Shown here piece by piece: positions 46,267 to 55,930 of a DNA stretch of 64,000 bases. Each line of letters starts with the position of its first letter. Positions within the stretch are counted from its first letter, which is position 1. The position numbers and the translations under genes were made by a program. The stretch is from the NCBI RefSeq assembly GCF_010119975.1, contig NZ_CP048222.1:4916501-4980500 (forward strand). The letters are read 5' to 3'. Under the pieces are notes generated by a model that worked only from the letters and a program-made list of their open reading frames with translations, was not told the DNA's origin and did no database searches. This DNA is from Rhodocytophaga rosea (GTDB lineage: Bacteria; Bacteroidota; Bacteroidia; Cytophagales; 172606-1).

Positions 46267-47478
46267 TTACAAATTCCTGTTTAGCGATACCCTGGACATA
46301 AATATACTCACAAACGTAAGTATAGCACCTAACACGAAGGGAGCACCCGGAAAATATACCGGCGCACTGGATTCTGTAAAATAGGCAAATAAATTTGTCA
46401 TTAAAGGAGGGCCGATAATACTGGTTACGCTCACTAAACTGGTAAGCGCACCTTGTAATTCTCCCTGCTCATTGGCAGGTACCTGGCTGGAAATAATTCC
46501 CTGCAAAGCTGGTCCTGCGATACCTCCCATTGCGTATGGGATGATAAAAGCAAACATCATCCAACTCTTGCTTGCAAAGGCGAATAATATAAAGCCTATC
46601 GTATATAAGAATAAACCTACGTATACCGAACGTTTTTGTCCCAGTTTAGGGATAATAATCCGGATCAAGACTCCCTGTACAATGGCCACCATTAAGCCTA
46701 CAAATCCCAGCGAATAACCTACCCAGGCTTCATTCCACTTAAATTTTTCGATAGTAAAATAAGACCAGGTGCTTTGCGTAGCATGTGCCGCTATGTACAA
46801 ACAAATTAACGAACCAATCAAGCCGGAAATAACCGGATACTTTCGTAATTGCATTAATGAACCCAGTGGATTTGCTCGTTTCCAGTCGAAGGCACGGCGA
46901 TTTTTGGTAGACAGAGATTCAGGCAAGATAAAATAACCATACAAGCAGTTCAATAAAGTAAGGCCAGCTGCGGCCAGAAAAGGCACTCTCGGACCAAATT
47001 GACCCAACACACCACCTATTACCGGGCCTATGATAAAACCAAGCCCAAAGGCCGCTCCGATCATTCCAAAATTCTGTGACCGGTTTTCAGGGGTACTAAT
47101 ATCAGCAATATAAGCAGATGCGGTAGTAATACTGGCCCCGGTAATACCAGCCAGTAATCTACCTACAAATAACCATCCTATACTTGGTGCAAAAGCTAGA
47201 AACAGATAATCCAGTCCGAAACCTAACAAAGAGAGAAGCAGTACCGGTCTTCTCCCGAAACGGTCGCTAAGGCCACCCATTACCGGAGAGAACAAAAACT
47301 GCATCACTGCATACGCAAACACAAGCCAGCCACCATACCTGGAAGCGTCACTGATATCTCCTTGAATAAGGTCACTGATGAGCCGGGGTAACACAGGAAT
47401 AATAATACCTAAACCTATTACATCAATCAGAAGGGTAATAAAAATAAAACCAAGTGCAGCTTTCCGTTGAACAGCCAT
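46267..47478 (-). CDS. TCR/Tet-family MFS transporter
   Basis: The protein has 403 residues and twelve predicted helices. The N-terminal helix contains [19 protein letters not shown], and loop 2-3 holds the MFS motif A ([16 protein letters not shown]), followed by [20 protein letters not shown]. These define the TetA-like drug:H+ antiporter group (DHA1). It probably exports a small hydrophobic compound across the inner membrane; resistance to tetracycline cannot be claimed. A possible operator is upstream. Confidence 0.88.
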   Translation of the reverse strand: MAVQRKAALGFIFITLLIDVIGLGIIIPVLPRLISDLIQGDISDASRYGGWLVFAYAVMQFLFSPVMGGLSDRFGRRPVLLLSLLGFGLDYLFLAFAPSIGWLFVGRLLAGITGASITTASAYIADISTPENRSQNFGMIGAAFGLGFIIGPVIGGVLGQFGPRVPFLAAAGLTLLNCLYGYFILPESLSTKNRRAFDWKRANPLGSLMQLRKYPVISGLIGSLICLYIAAHATQSTWSYFTIEKFKWNEAWVGYSLGFVGLMVAIVQGVLIRIIIPKLGQKRSVYVGLFLYTIGFILFAFASKSWMMFAFIIPYAMGGIAGPALQGIISSQVPANEQGELQGALTSLVSVTSIIGPPLMTNLFAYFTESSAPVYFPGAPFVLGAILTFVSIFMSRVSLNRNL

Positions 47479-47507
47479 AATTGCAATATAGGTTAAGGCA
47501 GTAGACC

Positions 47508-47538
47508 CATTCCTGTTACTCGTTTGTTCTCAGGAATG
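47508..47538 (-). promoter_or_regulatory. Inverted repeat, possible operator of the MFS gene
   Basis: CATTCCTG and CAGGAATG (47508-47515 and 47531-47538) form an 8-bp inverted repeat with a 15-bp spacer, centred about 45 bp upstream of the MFS start codon. Spacing of ~23 bp between half-site centres fits a dimeric repressor. No regulator gene is adjacent. Confidence 0.4.
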
Positions 47539-47633
47539 TTGCCGCAAGTTGTGAAATACCGGGCAGAAATTGCAGTTCAGCGAGGTATTTTTTAGAAGTG
47601 TGATGCCGTATGCTTTCCTGAGAGATTATACAA

Positions 47634-47673
47634 AAATAACCGGAGACATAGATAGTCTATGCTCCGGTTATTT
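47634..47673 (-). terminator. Terminator of the haloperoxidase-like gene
   Basis: An 18-bp stem with a single-base bulge and a tiny loop, starting 39 bp past the stop codon. On the minus strand it runs into a T-rich stretch. It is largely symmetric and could work in both directions. Confidence 0.8.
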
Positions 47674-47711
47674 CCCAACATAAAACTTGTACTTAAGATT
47701 AAATGGCTGTA

Positions 47712-49001
47712 CTATTTAGCGGCCGATAAAGGCAATAAATGATTCTTAACCGTCCAGTTACCTACCTTATCACCCAATTTCTGACCTGCTTCGCAGGAAA
47801 AACGGAAGTGAATTCCTACCATTACCCTTGAATCTGCATTTTCATTGGCTGCCTGGCTAAAGCTTTTAAAAGAACGAGTTACATTTGCCGGATCAGAAGT
47901 TGTAGAAGTCATAGTAAAGGAGGTTTTATCTCCCAGAATTTCTCCCAATACGGCTGCACCTGCATTACCCAAGGCACTATGTGTAGATGGATAATCCTGT
48001 ACCGGGGGTGTAGGCATTAAAGGTTCCCAGGTTGGGTCGGCAACAGTAGCATTATTTCCATCTGTTTCCGCAGCACGAATAGCGGTAAAAGGTCTCCAGA
48101 AATCATAATGAAATTTAGAATCCCAGCCAGCTGTATACGAATCAGCCAAGGCCATATTCAATAAGGCAAAAAGACGTGCTGTTTCTAACAGATCCAGTTT
48201 CTTGGTAACAAGCGCTGAGCGGGCAACCCGGTTCCAGCCAATTTCAGAGAATTCATACCAGAATTTAGCATAGAAAGTTTGTGCTGCCGTACGGGTAGTA
48301 CTATTCAATTTTCCTACACTTTTAACCTCTTCAAATGCCTGTGCATAGGCAGTACTGTTAAGGGCCGGACGTGGTTCGCTGCGGAACTGGTCATAGGATT
48401 CCAGCGCAAAGGGCTTCATGGTTTTCCAGTGAGGCGCAAATACAAAGTTGAAAGGCGGTACAACCTGATACAAACCCGGCTCCTGAGGATTATTTACCGG
48501 GCCAATTGGGTCCTGGAAAGCGCCATCATTCGCGCGTAACGCTAATACAGCCTGTGCAGCTTGTTTGCCTAGGGCAATACCACGTGTTTTGCTATCCCCT
48601 TCTTTTACGCCGACTACAGATTGGGCAAAACGTTCGTCGAGCATGCTTTGCTTATCTGGAAAGGATGCGGCTAGTACTTCACGGGCAGCTGAGGCAGCAG
48701 CAGCAACAGGATCTGCCTGGGAATCGGTTCCGTTGAAGGCATACATCTGATAATCGGCTGAAATCGCATTGATGGCATCATGCATGGCTATATGTGTCAT
48801 GGCATGGATATGGGCCCCTAATAAAGAATGCTGATAGGTTGGCCCTCCCAGAGCCTCTAGCGTAATCTGATTCCAGTCTAATATCACCTGGTTGGAGAGT
48901 CCTTTTAATTTGTTCTTTTTCCCGGGTTTTGCTTCGTCTCCGTTACAAGATACAAAGAAGAATGCCCAAAGAATGAGTGTAAATAATGCTGTTTTTTTCA
49001 T
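47712..49001 (-). CDS. Vanadium-dependent haloperoxidase/PAP2-like lipoprotein
   Basis: About 430 residues from MKKTALFTLILWAFFFVSC, a lipoprotein signal; a longer frame 17 codons upstream was rejected. The active-site triad of the vanadium haloperoxidase / acid phosphatase fold is visible in order: KFHYDFWRPFTAIRA, YPSTHSALGNAG and ADSRVMVGIHFRFSCEAG. Family members oxidise halides with hydrogen peroxide or hydrolyse phosphate, and motifs alone cannot tell which. It is anchored outside the cytoplasm, and its upstream region carries a paired direct repeat. Confidence 0.85.
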   Translation of the reverse strand: MKKTALFTLILWAFFFVSCNGDEAKPGKKNKLKGLSNQVILDWNQITLEALGGPTYQHSLLGAHIHAMTHIAMHDAINAISADYQMYAFNGTDSQADPVAAAASAAREVLAASFPDKQSMLDERFAQSVVGVKEGDSKTRGIALGKQAAQAVLALRANDGAFQDPIGPVNNPQEPGLYQVVPPFNFVFAPHWKTMKPFALESYDQFRSEPRPALNSTAYAQAFEEVKSVGKLNSTTRTAAQTFYAKFWYEFSEIGWNRVARSALVTKKLDLLETARLFALLNMALADSYTAGWDSKFHYDFWRPFTAIRAAETDGNNATVADPTWEPLMPTPPVQDYPSTHSALGNAGAAVLGEILGDKTSFTMTSTTSDPANVTRSFKSFSQAANENADSRVMVGIHFRFSCEAGQKLGDKVGNWTVKNHLLPLSAAK

Positions 49002-49064
49002 GATCGTGTAGTGTTTTTTGTTGACGCAAAGGAATAGCGTGCTGGCGGGCATTCAAAAAAACAC

Positions 49065-49117
49065 AGGTAGATACCAGGTATGCACCTGAAAAGCGTTAGG
49101 TAGATTCCAGGTATGCA
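49065..49117 (-). repeat. Paired 20-bp direct repeat upstream of haloperoxidase-like gene
   Basis: Two copies of a 20-bp sequence (49065-49084 and 49098-49117) differ at one base and are spaced 33 bp start to start, about three helical turns. They lie 64-116 bp upstream of the start codon, as expected for an activator or response-regulator site. Confidence 0.6.
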
Positions 49118-49176
49118 ACAGCAAAATGTCTGGTTTTAAGCTAAAGCGATCTTGAAATAGTTTAAATAGATTATAA

Positions 49177-49213
49177 TAATACCAAATAGGGCGAAGGCTA
49201 TTCCATAGAGGTT
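49177..49213. repeat. IS630 terminal inverted repeat, left
   Basis: It pairs with the right end over 37 bp. Conserved blocks are TACC, AATAG and TTCCATAGA. Confidence 0.75.
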
Positions 49214-49794
49214 GTAATCTTGCTGATGGCTTCTAAAATGTAAGGGTATCCGGTTAGAGAGGCGATCTGTCTTTGCCCATAACTTTTAGCCGTATTAGTG
49301 ATCCAGGCTTCCAGTTCTTGTTCATGGCTGAAGTTGTGAAAAGCTACTTTGTTTTTCATATCCCCCCACAGCCTTTCGACCGGATTGAGTTCAGGGTTGG
49401 AAGAAGGTAAATACACCAGGCGGATATTTTGGGGCACTTGCAAGGCTTTTGCCCGGTGATAGCCTGCTTTGTCTACAAAGATAAACTTGAACACTTGCGG
49501 TTGATGGCGGCTAAACTCCTCAAGCATATACTCAAAGTAAAGCGTGTTAACCTGTGGGGCAGTAATAAAGAAGTGATCTCCTGTCAGCGGTTCTACCAAT
49601 CCATAGCAGTAGCGGTAGATGAAGCGGTGCTGATAGGCTCCTACCGGTTTTATGCCGGCAAGGGTGATGGCTCTTCTCAAAACAGTCATCAAACCAAAGC
49701 GGCTCTCATCCTGATAGTACACCTTCCAATGGCTGACTACCCCTTTGGCAGCCAAAGGAGCATAGTAGCGCTGTAAGAGGAAAGTGAGCACCAA
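49198..49794 (-). CDS. IS630 transposase, DDE domain (orfB)
   Basis: 198 residues of the DDE superfamily catalytic domain: YYQDESRFGL holds the first acidic residue, FIFVDKAGYHRAKAL the second, and LPSSNPELNPVERLWGDMK the glutamate and typical IS630 tail. It lacks its own good start; the nominal TTG lies after the orfA stop in another frame. It is probably made as a fusion with orfA by -1 frameshifting. It overlaps the left terminal repeat. Confidence 0.88.
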   Translation of the reverse strand: MVLTFLLQRYYAPLAAKGVVSHWKVYYQDESRFGLMTVLRRAITLAGIKPVGAYQHRFIYRYCYGLVEPLTGDHFFITAPQVNTLYFEYMLEEFSRHQPQVFKFIFVDKAGYHRAKALQVPQNIRLVYLPSSNPELNPVERLWGDMKNKVAFHNFSHEQELEAWITNTAKSYGQRQIASLTGYPYILEAISKITTSME

Positions 49795-49796
49795 GT

Positions 49797-50291
49797 TTAG
49801 TTTTTTTTATACTTCTGCTCATAGGCTAGATCCTTTTTCAGGTTGCTCTTTCTAACCACTTTCAGCTTTGCCCCCAGCTGTCGGTGGACAAACCAATGTA
49901 CATGCTCATAGCTCAGATCAATGCCATGCGCCGTGTGCAACCACTCATGGATTTGCTTATAAGAAGTAAAATAGTTGTTTGGATCAGCAAGCTTTGCCTT
50001 CAACTGCTCAAGTACTTTACCTGCAATCTGTGATGCCCTTTTGTGGCCGCCCGGATCTATCTGAAGACAGGCTTGCAGCCCTTTCTGTTTGTAAAGCCGG
50101 AACCACTGGCCCACTGCATGACGCTCATAGCCTACGGCAGCAGCTATTTGTCCATACGCTTTAGCCTGCCCACTCTTGTAGAGGTAAAAAGCCCGCAGTC
50201 TGGCTCCGGCTAGCGGATGGGCTATTTTTTTGCTCATCTTCAGCAACTGCTCGGCACTCTCGATGAGCTCAGTTTTGGTTACTCTTCCCAT
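49797..50291 (-). CDS. IS630 transposase, DNA-binding part (orfA)
   Basis: 164 residues with two helix-turn-helix segments (GQIAAAVGYERHAVGQWFRL and the winged part around YKQIHEWLHTAHGIDLSYEH), the usual N-terminal half of IS630 transposases. It ends at an A8 run (plus-strand T8 at 49801-49808) just before its stop; slipping -1 on this run reads directly into orfB. Confidence 0.88.
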   Translation of the reverse strand: MGRVTKTELIESAEQLLKMSKKIAHPLAGARLRAFYLYKSGQAKAYGQIAAAVGYERHAVGQWFRLYKQKGLQACLQIDPGGHKRASQIAGKVLEQLKAKLADPNNYFTSYKQIHEWLHTAHGIDLSYEHVHWFVHRQLGAKLKVVRKSNLKKDLAYEQKYKKN

Positions 50292-50306
50292 ACTTGATCA
50301 ACATAT

Positions 50307-50343
50307 AACATCTATGGAAGGTTCTTTATACTATTCGGTATAA
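50307..50343. repeat. IS630 terminal inverted repeat, right
   Basis: Reverse-complement partner of the left end, with the same TACC / AATAG / TTCCATAGA blocks. Confidence 0.75.
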
Positions 50344-50390
50344 TTCGGGATTTAATGAATATATAACACTCTTTTAGAGATGGAAAAGAA

Positions 50391-50410
50391 AAAGCGCCCG
50401 AAGACGCTTT
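50391..50410 (-). terminator. Terminator of the glgB transcript
   Basis: On the minus strand, an 8-bp stem (one G-T pair) closed by a TTCG tetraloop runs into a pyrimidine-rich CTTTTTCTTTT tail. A strong intrinsic terminator 34 bp after the glgB stop. Confidence 0.85.
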
Positions 50411-50444
50411 AATAATAAAATACCATATGAAATATAAAGACTTA

Positions 50445-52406
50445 TTAACTGCCGGCTTTTTTCTGGTATTTGAAATACATAATGCCTAATGGAGGCAAGT
50501 TTACTGCAATAGAATTTTCCCGGCCATGTGCAGGAGCAGGCAGCGATTCAGCTACCGGCAGATTTCCGATTCCGCTTCCTCCGAAAATCTCGGCATCAGT
50601 ATTTAATATCTGTGCATAAAATCCTTTTTTAGGTACGCCCACCCGGTAATTTTCTCTGGGCACAGGTGTAAAATTAGCAATAACTACGATTTGGTCTTTT
50701 TCAGCTTTTCCTTTCCGGAGCCAGCAGATCACACTGTTTTCAGAATCATTGATATCAATCCATTCAAAGCCGCTTTCTTCAAAATTATATTCATACAAAG
50801 CGCCTTCCTCTTTATAGATTGTATTCAATGCACTCATCAGGCTTTTCATGCCCTGGTGTGGTGCATATTGCATCAAATGCCAGTCTAAACTTTTCTCGTG
50901 CGCCCATTCTGTAGTTTGTCCAAATTCTCCTCCCATAAATATTAGCTTGGTGCCAGGGTGTGCAAACATATAGCCATATAGTAAGCGCAGATTAGCAAAC
51001 TGTTGCCAGTGATCGCCAGGCATTTTATACACCAGAGGTTTTTTTCCATATACTACCTCATCATGAGAGAGTGGCAGCATAAAATTTTCAGTAAAGGCAT
51101 AATACAAACTGAAGGTGAGCATATTCTGGTGAAACTTGCGGTAAACTGGCTCTTTGGCAAAATATTCGAGTGTGTCATGCATCCAGCCCATCATCCATTT
51201 CATACCAAAACCTAAGCCGCCAATATATGTAGGCCGGGATACCATAGGCCACGCCGTGGATTCTTCTGCAATAGTTTGTACATCCGGAAAATTGCCATAT
51301 ACAGCTGTATTAAATTCTTTCAGAAAAGAAATAGCCTCCAGGTTTTCACGTCCGCCATATTCATTGGGTATCCATTCGCCTTCTTTCCGGGAGTAATCGA
51401 GATATAACATAGAAGCCACCGCATCTACCCTTAGGCCATCAATATGGTACACATCCAGCCAGAATAAAGCATTACTAATCAGGAATGAGCGTACCTCGTT
51501 GCGGCTATAATTAAATATATAGCTTTTCCAGTCAGGATGATAACCCTTGCGCATATCGGCATGTTCATACAAGTGTGTACCATCGAAATAGGCAAGTCCA
51601 TGCAGGTCAGAGGGGAAATGAGAGGGAACCCAGTCGAGTATGACACCGATGCCTTCTTCATGCAAAGCATTTATCAGGAGCATAAAATCCTGTGGAGAAC
51701 CATACCGGCTACTAGGCGCAAAATATCCGGTAATCTGATAGCCCCAGGAACCAAAGAAAGGATGTTCCATTACCGGCATAAATTCTATATGGGTAAAACC
51801 TAATTCTTTGACATAAGCAGGCAGTTCCTGTGCCAGCTCCCGGTAGGTAAATGAACGGTTATCTTCTTCAGGTACTCTTTTCCAGGAGCCCATATGCAGT
51901 TCATACACGGAATAGGGCTGGGGTTGACCCTTTAATTTAAGCCGTTTTTCAAGCCACAATTTATCAGTCCATTTATGGGTGATGTCCCATACAATAGAAG
52001 CCGTACGGGGTGGGATTTCCCATAAAAGTCCATAGGGATCACCTTTTTCCGCACTATAGCCGTCTACCCTGGAGGCGATAAAATATTTATATACGGTTCC
52101 ATGTCCTAAACCGGGAATAAACGCTTCCCAGACACCGGAACTATCAAAACGGACGTACATGGGATGAGATTCCCGGTTCCATCCGTTAAAATCTCCAATC
52201 ACAGAAACTTTTTCTGCATTAGGTGCCCACACAGCAAAATAGGTACCCATTACCCCCTCATGTTCCATAATATGGGCACCTAATTTATTATACAAGGAAT
52301 AATGTTTACCTTCTCTGAAAAGATAAATATCGAATTCAGTAAAGCGGCTTACGCCTGGTATAGAAGCAGCCTGTCCAGACTGGTTTTTGTTTTCGGATGC
52401 GATCAT
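50445..52406 (-). CDS. glgB: 1,4-alpha-glucan branching enzyme
   Basis: The protein has 653 residues. An N-terminal CBM48 domain (GTYFAVWAPNAEKVSVIGDF) precedes a GH13 catalytic barrel: GVILDWVPSHFP, GLRVDAVASMLYLDY (nucleophile D), TIAEESTAWP (acid/base E) and LSHDEVVYGK (transition-state D). The C-terminal beta domain ends the protein. It forms alpha-1,6 branches in alpha-glucan. It starts 1 bp after the trehalose synthase-maltokinase gene and is cotranscribed with it. Confidence 0.95.
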   Translation of the reverse strand: MIASENKNQSGQAASIPGVSRFTEFDIYLFREGKHYSLYNKLGAHIMEHEGVMGTYFAVWAPNAEKVSVIGDFNGWNRESHPMYVRFDSSGVWEAFIPGLGHGTVYKYFIASRVDGYSAEKGDPYGLLWEIPPRTASIVWDITHKWTDKLWLEKRLKLKGQPQPYSVYELHMGSWKRVPEEDNRSFTYRELAQELPAYVKELGFTHIEFMPVMEHPFFGSWGYQITGYFAPSSRYGSPQDFMLLINALHEEGIGVILDWVPSHFPSDLHGLAYFDGTHLYEHADMRKGYHPDWKSYIFNYSRNEVRSFLISNALFWLDVYHIDGLRVDAVASMLYLDYSRKEGEWIPNEYGGRENLEAISFLKEFNTAVYGNFPDVQTIAEESTAWPMVSRPTYIGGLGFGMKWMMGWMHDTLEYFAKEPVYRKFHQNMLTFSLYYAFTENFMLPLSHDEVVYGKKPLVYKMPGDHWQQFANLRLLYGYMFAHPGTKLIFMGGEFGQTTEWAHEKSLDWHLMQYAPHQGMKSLMSALNTIYKEEGALYEYNFEESGFEWIDINDSENSVICWLRKGKAEKDQIVVIANFTPVPRENYRVGVPKKGFYAQILNTDAEIFGGSGIGNLPVAESLPAPAHGRENSIAVNLPPLGIMYFKYQKKAGS

Positions 52407-52407
52407 A

Positions 52408-55400
52408 TTATTTAGTTTTTTCTTCTCCTTTTAAGTATCTGTCCATAATGTACTTGATGCCTCTGATCGGAATAACTACCCAGTCGGGGCGGTTGTTGAG
52501 TTCGTAACTCAGTTCATATACAGCTTTTTCCAATAAGAATACTTGCATTAACACGTCAAAGTCTTCCTTATTGTTGGGAATAAAGCTCTGGCCTTTTACT
52601 TTTTCCAGGTAAGCACTTAAATAGAAGCCACTTATATAATGATACCATTGCTCTGCCCATTTCTCGAGATAGGGTGCATCTTCGGCACGTACAGAAGATT
52701 GTTGCAATAAAGCATGATAGGCTGCATAATGGAATGAACGGATCATACCCGCCAGGTCACGCAAGGGGGAACGCTTGAGCCGCCGTTCGCTGAAAGCACG
52801 GGCTGGTTCGCCTTCGAAGTCGATAATAACAAAGTCTTTACCAGTAAACAGTACTTGTCCTAAATGGAAATCGCCATGTATCCTGATTTTATTGGTGTCA
52901 ATTTTATGGGCGAAAACACGCTGCATATTTTTTAATACATCGCTTTTCATTCCGAGTACTTCTTCGGCTTCTGCCCGTACATTAGCCGGCAATTGCTTCA
53001 TCTGCTTATCCAGGCTTGTGTAAGCACCTCGTACCAGAGATTGGAGCGAGGAATACACCGAACGCTGGTAGTGCAAAGAGAATGCTTCTGGCTCAAAGTT
53101 TTTCTCTTGCGGATTGGCCGCTAGTGCCAGGTGCATTTCGGCTGTGCGTTGTGCCAGCAGGCGTACCCTTTCTGCATTAGGGCCACCAATCATGTTACGC
53201 ACTTCCTCTGGTATATCTTCAAATTTGGCCGGAGCCGATAAGTTTCCCACAGTAGGTGCAATTGTTTTAAATTCTGGCTGGCCCAGTACCCGCTCAAAAT
53301 ACCTTTGCAGAGAATCGTTAAAATATTCCCAGGCATCGCCCTGGTTAGGTACAAGTTCGAGCATCATACCAATCACAATCGGAGCCTGACGGGGTATCTG
53401 GTGTTCGATGGCACCGGCGAATTTGGGTATCTGTGTGAAGTCTGTTTTGTCGGTAAGGTATTTTGTAATTTCCAGATCTGGATTAATTACCCGGTCGAGT
53501 TTACGGTACAACTTCATAAAGAAGGCATTTTCAAACGTAATGGACGTATTGCTTTGTTCGGCACTTAATAGTTTTGAACTCACTTTTCCATTTTTAGCCT
53601 TCAGCAGGGTTTCAGCGGACCTTTCTGCATAAAATACCAGTTCCGCTTCTTCTCCATCTTTGATCCGGCGTTTTTTTGCCATCATGACAAATAAGGCTTG
53701 CTGGAACTCTTCATTGTATATCGCATCGTACAATATGCCTTTTTCTTCCTTGAGTGCTATGGTGGCCAGTACACTTTTGGGGCAATTGTCCCGGAGTTTT
53801 TTCTCCAGTTCATCTTTGGCAAACGCTACCGGAATCTGATACAGTTCAGGCATACCTTCATTGTAGTTGACTTCAATAACGAGCAAAGCTGCCCGGTCTT
53901 TGCCAAAAGGAATTTCTACATTATCTACCACTTTCACACGTTGCAGCACCCTTGCTTTTCCGCCAAACCACCGGCAGGTTTTGATATATTCCGGAATAAT
54001 TTTTCCCTCCAGTCGCTGCAGCGGCATGTTCTCAAATAAGCTATCCCAGGTGTTAAGACTTACTATGGGCTGTCTGTCATCGGCTGCCTGGGCTATTTGT
54101 GCATTCTCATTTTTAAGCAGGAACCAGTAATAGGCATGAGGCCCCATTGTGAATAAATAGGGTTCTTCTTTAATGTTGGGAAATTTATTCTGACTAAATA
54201 CTTCGGTAGGAGTATATCCTTTATAAGCAGACAGGTCTATTTCTACAGCCTGGGTAAACCTGGATAAATTGACAACGACCAGGATTATTTCTTCTTCATA
54301 GGTACGTGTAAAAGTAAGAATTTTGGCATTGGCCGGTGTAAGAAACTGAATATCTCCTCTGCCAAAAGCTTTGAACCGCTTGCGCATACCAATCACCCGT
54401 TTCATCCACCACAAGAGCGAAGAAAGATTTTTCTGCTGTGTTTCTACGTTTACTGACTCATATTTATATTCCGGATCAATGATAATGGGCAGATACAATT
54501 GATGCGGATTAGCGGCTGAGAATCCGGCATTACGGTCTACTGTCCACTGCATAGGTGTGCGTACGCCATCCCGGTCGCCGAGGTAATAATTATCGCCCAT
54601 CCCGATTTCATCTCCATAATAAATAACCGGAGTTCCTGGCAGAGAGAATAACAATGTATTCATCAACTCAATTTTCCGGCGGTTATTATCTAGCAAGGGA
54701 GCCAGGCGGTGCCTGATACCCAGGTTGATTCTGGCTTGTGGGTCTTTGGCATATACCTTATACATATAATCCCGTTCTTCATCGGTTACCATCTCCAGTG
54801 TAAGCTCATCGTGGTTGCGCAGGAAAATCGCCCACTGGCAGGTTTCAGGTATCGCTGGAGTCTGGTCTATAATATCTGTAATGGGATAGCGGTCTTCCAT
54901 CCTCACTGACATAAACATCCGGGGCATAATGGGGAAGTGGTAATTCATGTGGCATTCGTCGCCATTCCCAAAGTACGAAGCAGAATCTTCGGGCCACATA
55001 TTGGCTTCGGCCAGAAATAAGCGGCCAGGATATTTTTTATCTAAGTGTGCCCGTAATTTTTTAAGATAGGCATGAGTTTCTGGTAAATTTTCGCCGTTGG
55101 TTCCTTCCCGTTCATAGAGGTAGGGAACAGCATCCAGCCGGAAACCATCAACACCCATATTGAGCCAGTATTCGAGAATTTTAAAGATCTCTTTCTGTAC
55201 ATTGGGATTGTCATAGTTCAGGTCGGGCTGGTGGGAGAAAAAGCGGTGCCAGTAATAGGCATTTGCTACCGGATCCCAGGTCCAGTTAGAACGTTCGGTA
55301 TCAGTAAAAATAATCCGTACGTCTTTATACTTATTTGAGTCGTCGCTCCATACATAATAATCCCGGTAGTTGGAACCAGGTTTTGCCAGACGTGCCCGCT

Positions 55401-55755
55401 GGAACCAGGGATGCTGGTCGGAGGTATGGTTGATGACCAGTTCTGTAATTACACGCAAACCCCGTTTGTGGGCTTCTTTAAGGAAAGTCTTAAAATCATT
55501 AATATCTCCGTAAGAGGGATTAACATTGTAATAATCCGCAATATCGTAGCCATCGTCACGCAGGGGAGAGGGGTAGAAAGGCAAGAGCCAGATTGCTGTT
55601 ACACCCAGGTCTTCCAGGTAATCCAGCTTGGAAAGCAAACCTTTAAAATCGCCGATGCCATCGCCTGAACTGTCTTTGAAGGCTTTGATATGCAATTCGT
55701 AAATAATAGCATCTTTATACCAGTGAAGGTTATCGTCTATTACACTTTTAGCCAT
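52408..55755 (-). CDS. treS: Trehalose synthase-maltokinase fusion
   Basis: The protein has 1115 residues. Residues ~1-550 are TreS, a GH13 maltose alpha-glucosyltransferase: [50 protein letters not shown] and [12 protein letters not shown]. Residues ~570-1110 form a maltokinase with [20 protein letters not shown], carrying the kinase-like HGD catalytic and DFEG metal motifs. The fused enzyme isomerises trehalose to maltose and phosphorylates it to maltose 1-phosphate, the GlgE donor. It is followed by glgB. Confidence 0.95.
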   Translation of the reverse strand: MAKSVIDDNLHWYKDAIIYELHIKAFKDSSGDGIGDFKGLLSKLDYLEDLGVTAIWLLPFYPSPLRDDGYDIADYYNVNPSYGDINDFKTFLKEAHKRGLRVITELVINHTSDQHPWFQRARLAKPGSNYRDYYVWSDDSNKYKDVRIIFTDTERSNWTWDPVANAYYWHRFFSHQPDLNYDNPNVQKEIFKILEYWLNMGVDGFRLDAVPYLYEREGTNGENLPETHAYLKKLRAHLDKKYPGRLFLAEANMWPEDSASYFGNGDECHMNYHFPIMPRMFMSVRMEDRYPITDIIDQTPAIPETCQWAIFLRNHDELTLEMVTDEERDYMYKVYAKDPQARINLGIRHRLAPLLDNNRRKIELMNTLLFSLPGTPVIYYGDEIGMGDNYYLGDRDGVRTPMQWTVDRNAGFSAANPHQLYLPIIIDPEYKYESVNVETQQKNLSSLLWWMKRVIGMRKRFKAFGRGDIQFLTPANAKILTFTRTYEEEIILVVVNLSRFTQAVEIDLSAYKGYTPTEVFSQNKFPNIKEEPYLFTMGPHAYYWFLLKNENAQIAQAADDRQPIVSLNTWDSLFENMPLQRLEGKIIPEYIKTCRWFGGKARVLQRVKVVDNVEIPFGKDRAALLVIEVNYNEGMPELYQIPVAFAKDELEKKLRDNCPKSVLATIALKEEKGILYDAIYNEEFQQALFVMMAKKRRIKDGEEAELVFYAERSAETLLKAKNGKVSSKLLSAEQSNTSITFENAFFMKLYRKLDRVINPDLEITKYLTDKTDFTQIPKFAGAIEHQIPRQAPIVIGMMLELVPNQGDAWEYFNDSLQRYFERVLGQPEFKTIAPTVGNLSAPAKFEDIPEEVRNMIGGPNAERVRLLAQRTAEMHLALAANPQEKNFEPEAFSLHYQRSVYSSLQSLVRGAYTSLDKQMKQLPANVRAEAEEVLGMKSDVLKNMQRVFAHKIDTNKIRIHGDFHLGQVLFTGKDFVIIDFEGEPARAFSERRLKRSPLRDLAGMIRSFHYAAYHALLQQSSVRAEDAPYLEKWAEQWYHYISGFYLSAYLEKVKGQSFIPNNKEDFDVLMQVFLLEKAVYELSYELNNRPDWVVIPIRGIKYIMDRYLKGEEKTK

Positions 55756-55886
55756 GTAGGGTTAATGTTTAACGGGTTAAAGTTTTAGGTTAGATATTGA
55801 TCTGTTAAATAGCTGGAAAACTGAGTTAAAACTTCTGATGCACATTTATTATATACCACACCTGGGTTGATTTATATGGAAAAAGT

Positions 55887-55924
55887 AAGCCTGCCTGGTA
55901 TTTTTTATACTATTGAGCAGGCTT
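55887..55924 (-). terminator. Terminator after glgE
   Basis: An 8-bp perfect stem (55887-55894 with 55917-55924), 6 bp past the glgE stop; the minus strand continues ACTTTTT. It suggests that glgE is at least partly a separate transcript from treS-glgB. Confidence 0.55.
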
Positions 55925-55930
55925 TAGCTA

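Larger units (their letters stand above)
49177..50343 (-). mobile_element. IS630-family insertion sequence
   Basis: About 1.17 kb bounded by imperfect 37-bp terminal inverted repeats (27 of 37 positions match) and carrying a two-ORF IS630-type transposase. IS630 elements insert at TA; TA dinucleotides lie at both ends, but the exact duplication cannot be fixed from this copy alone. It sits between the haloperoxidase-like gene and the glgB terminator and interrupts no recognised gene. Confidence 0.85.

Noticed and set aside
49001-49052. Upstream start for the haloperoxidase-like protein
   Set aside because: The extra 17 residues precede a complete lipoprotein signal, so the later ATG is better.
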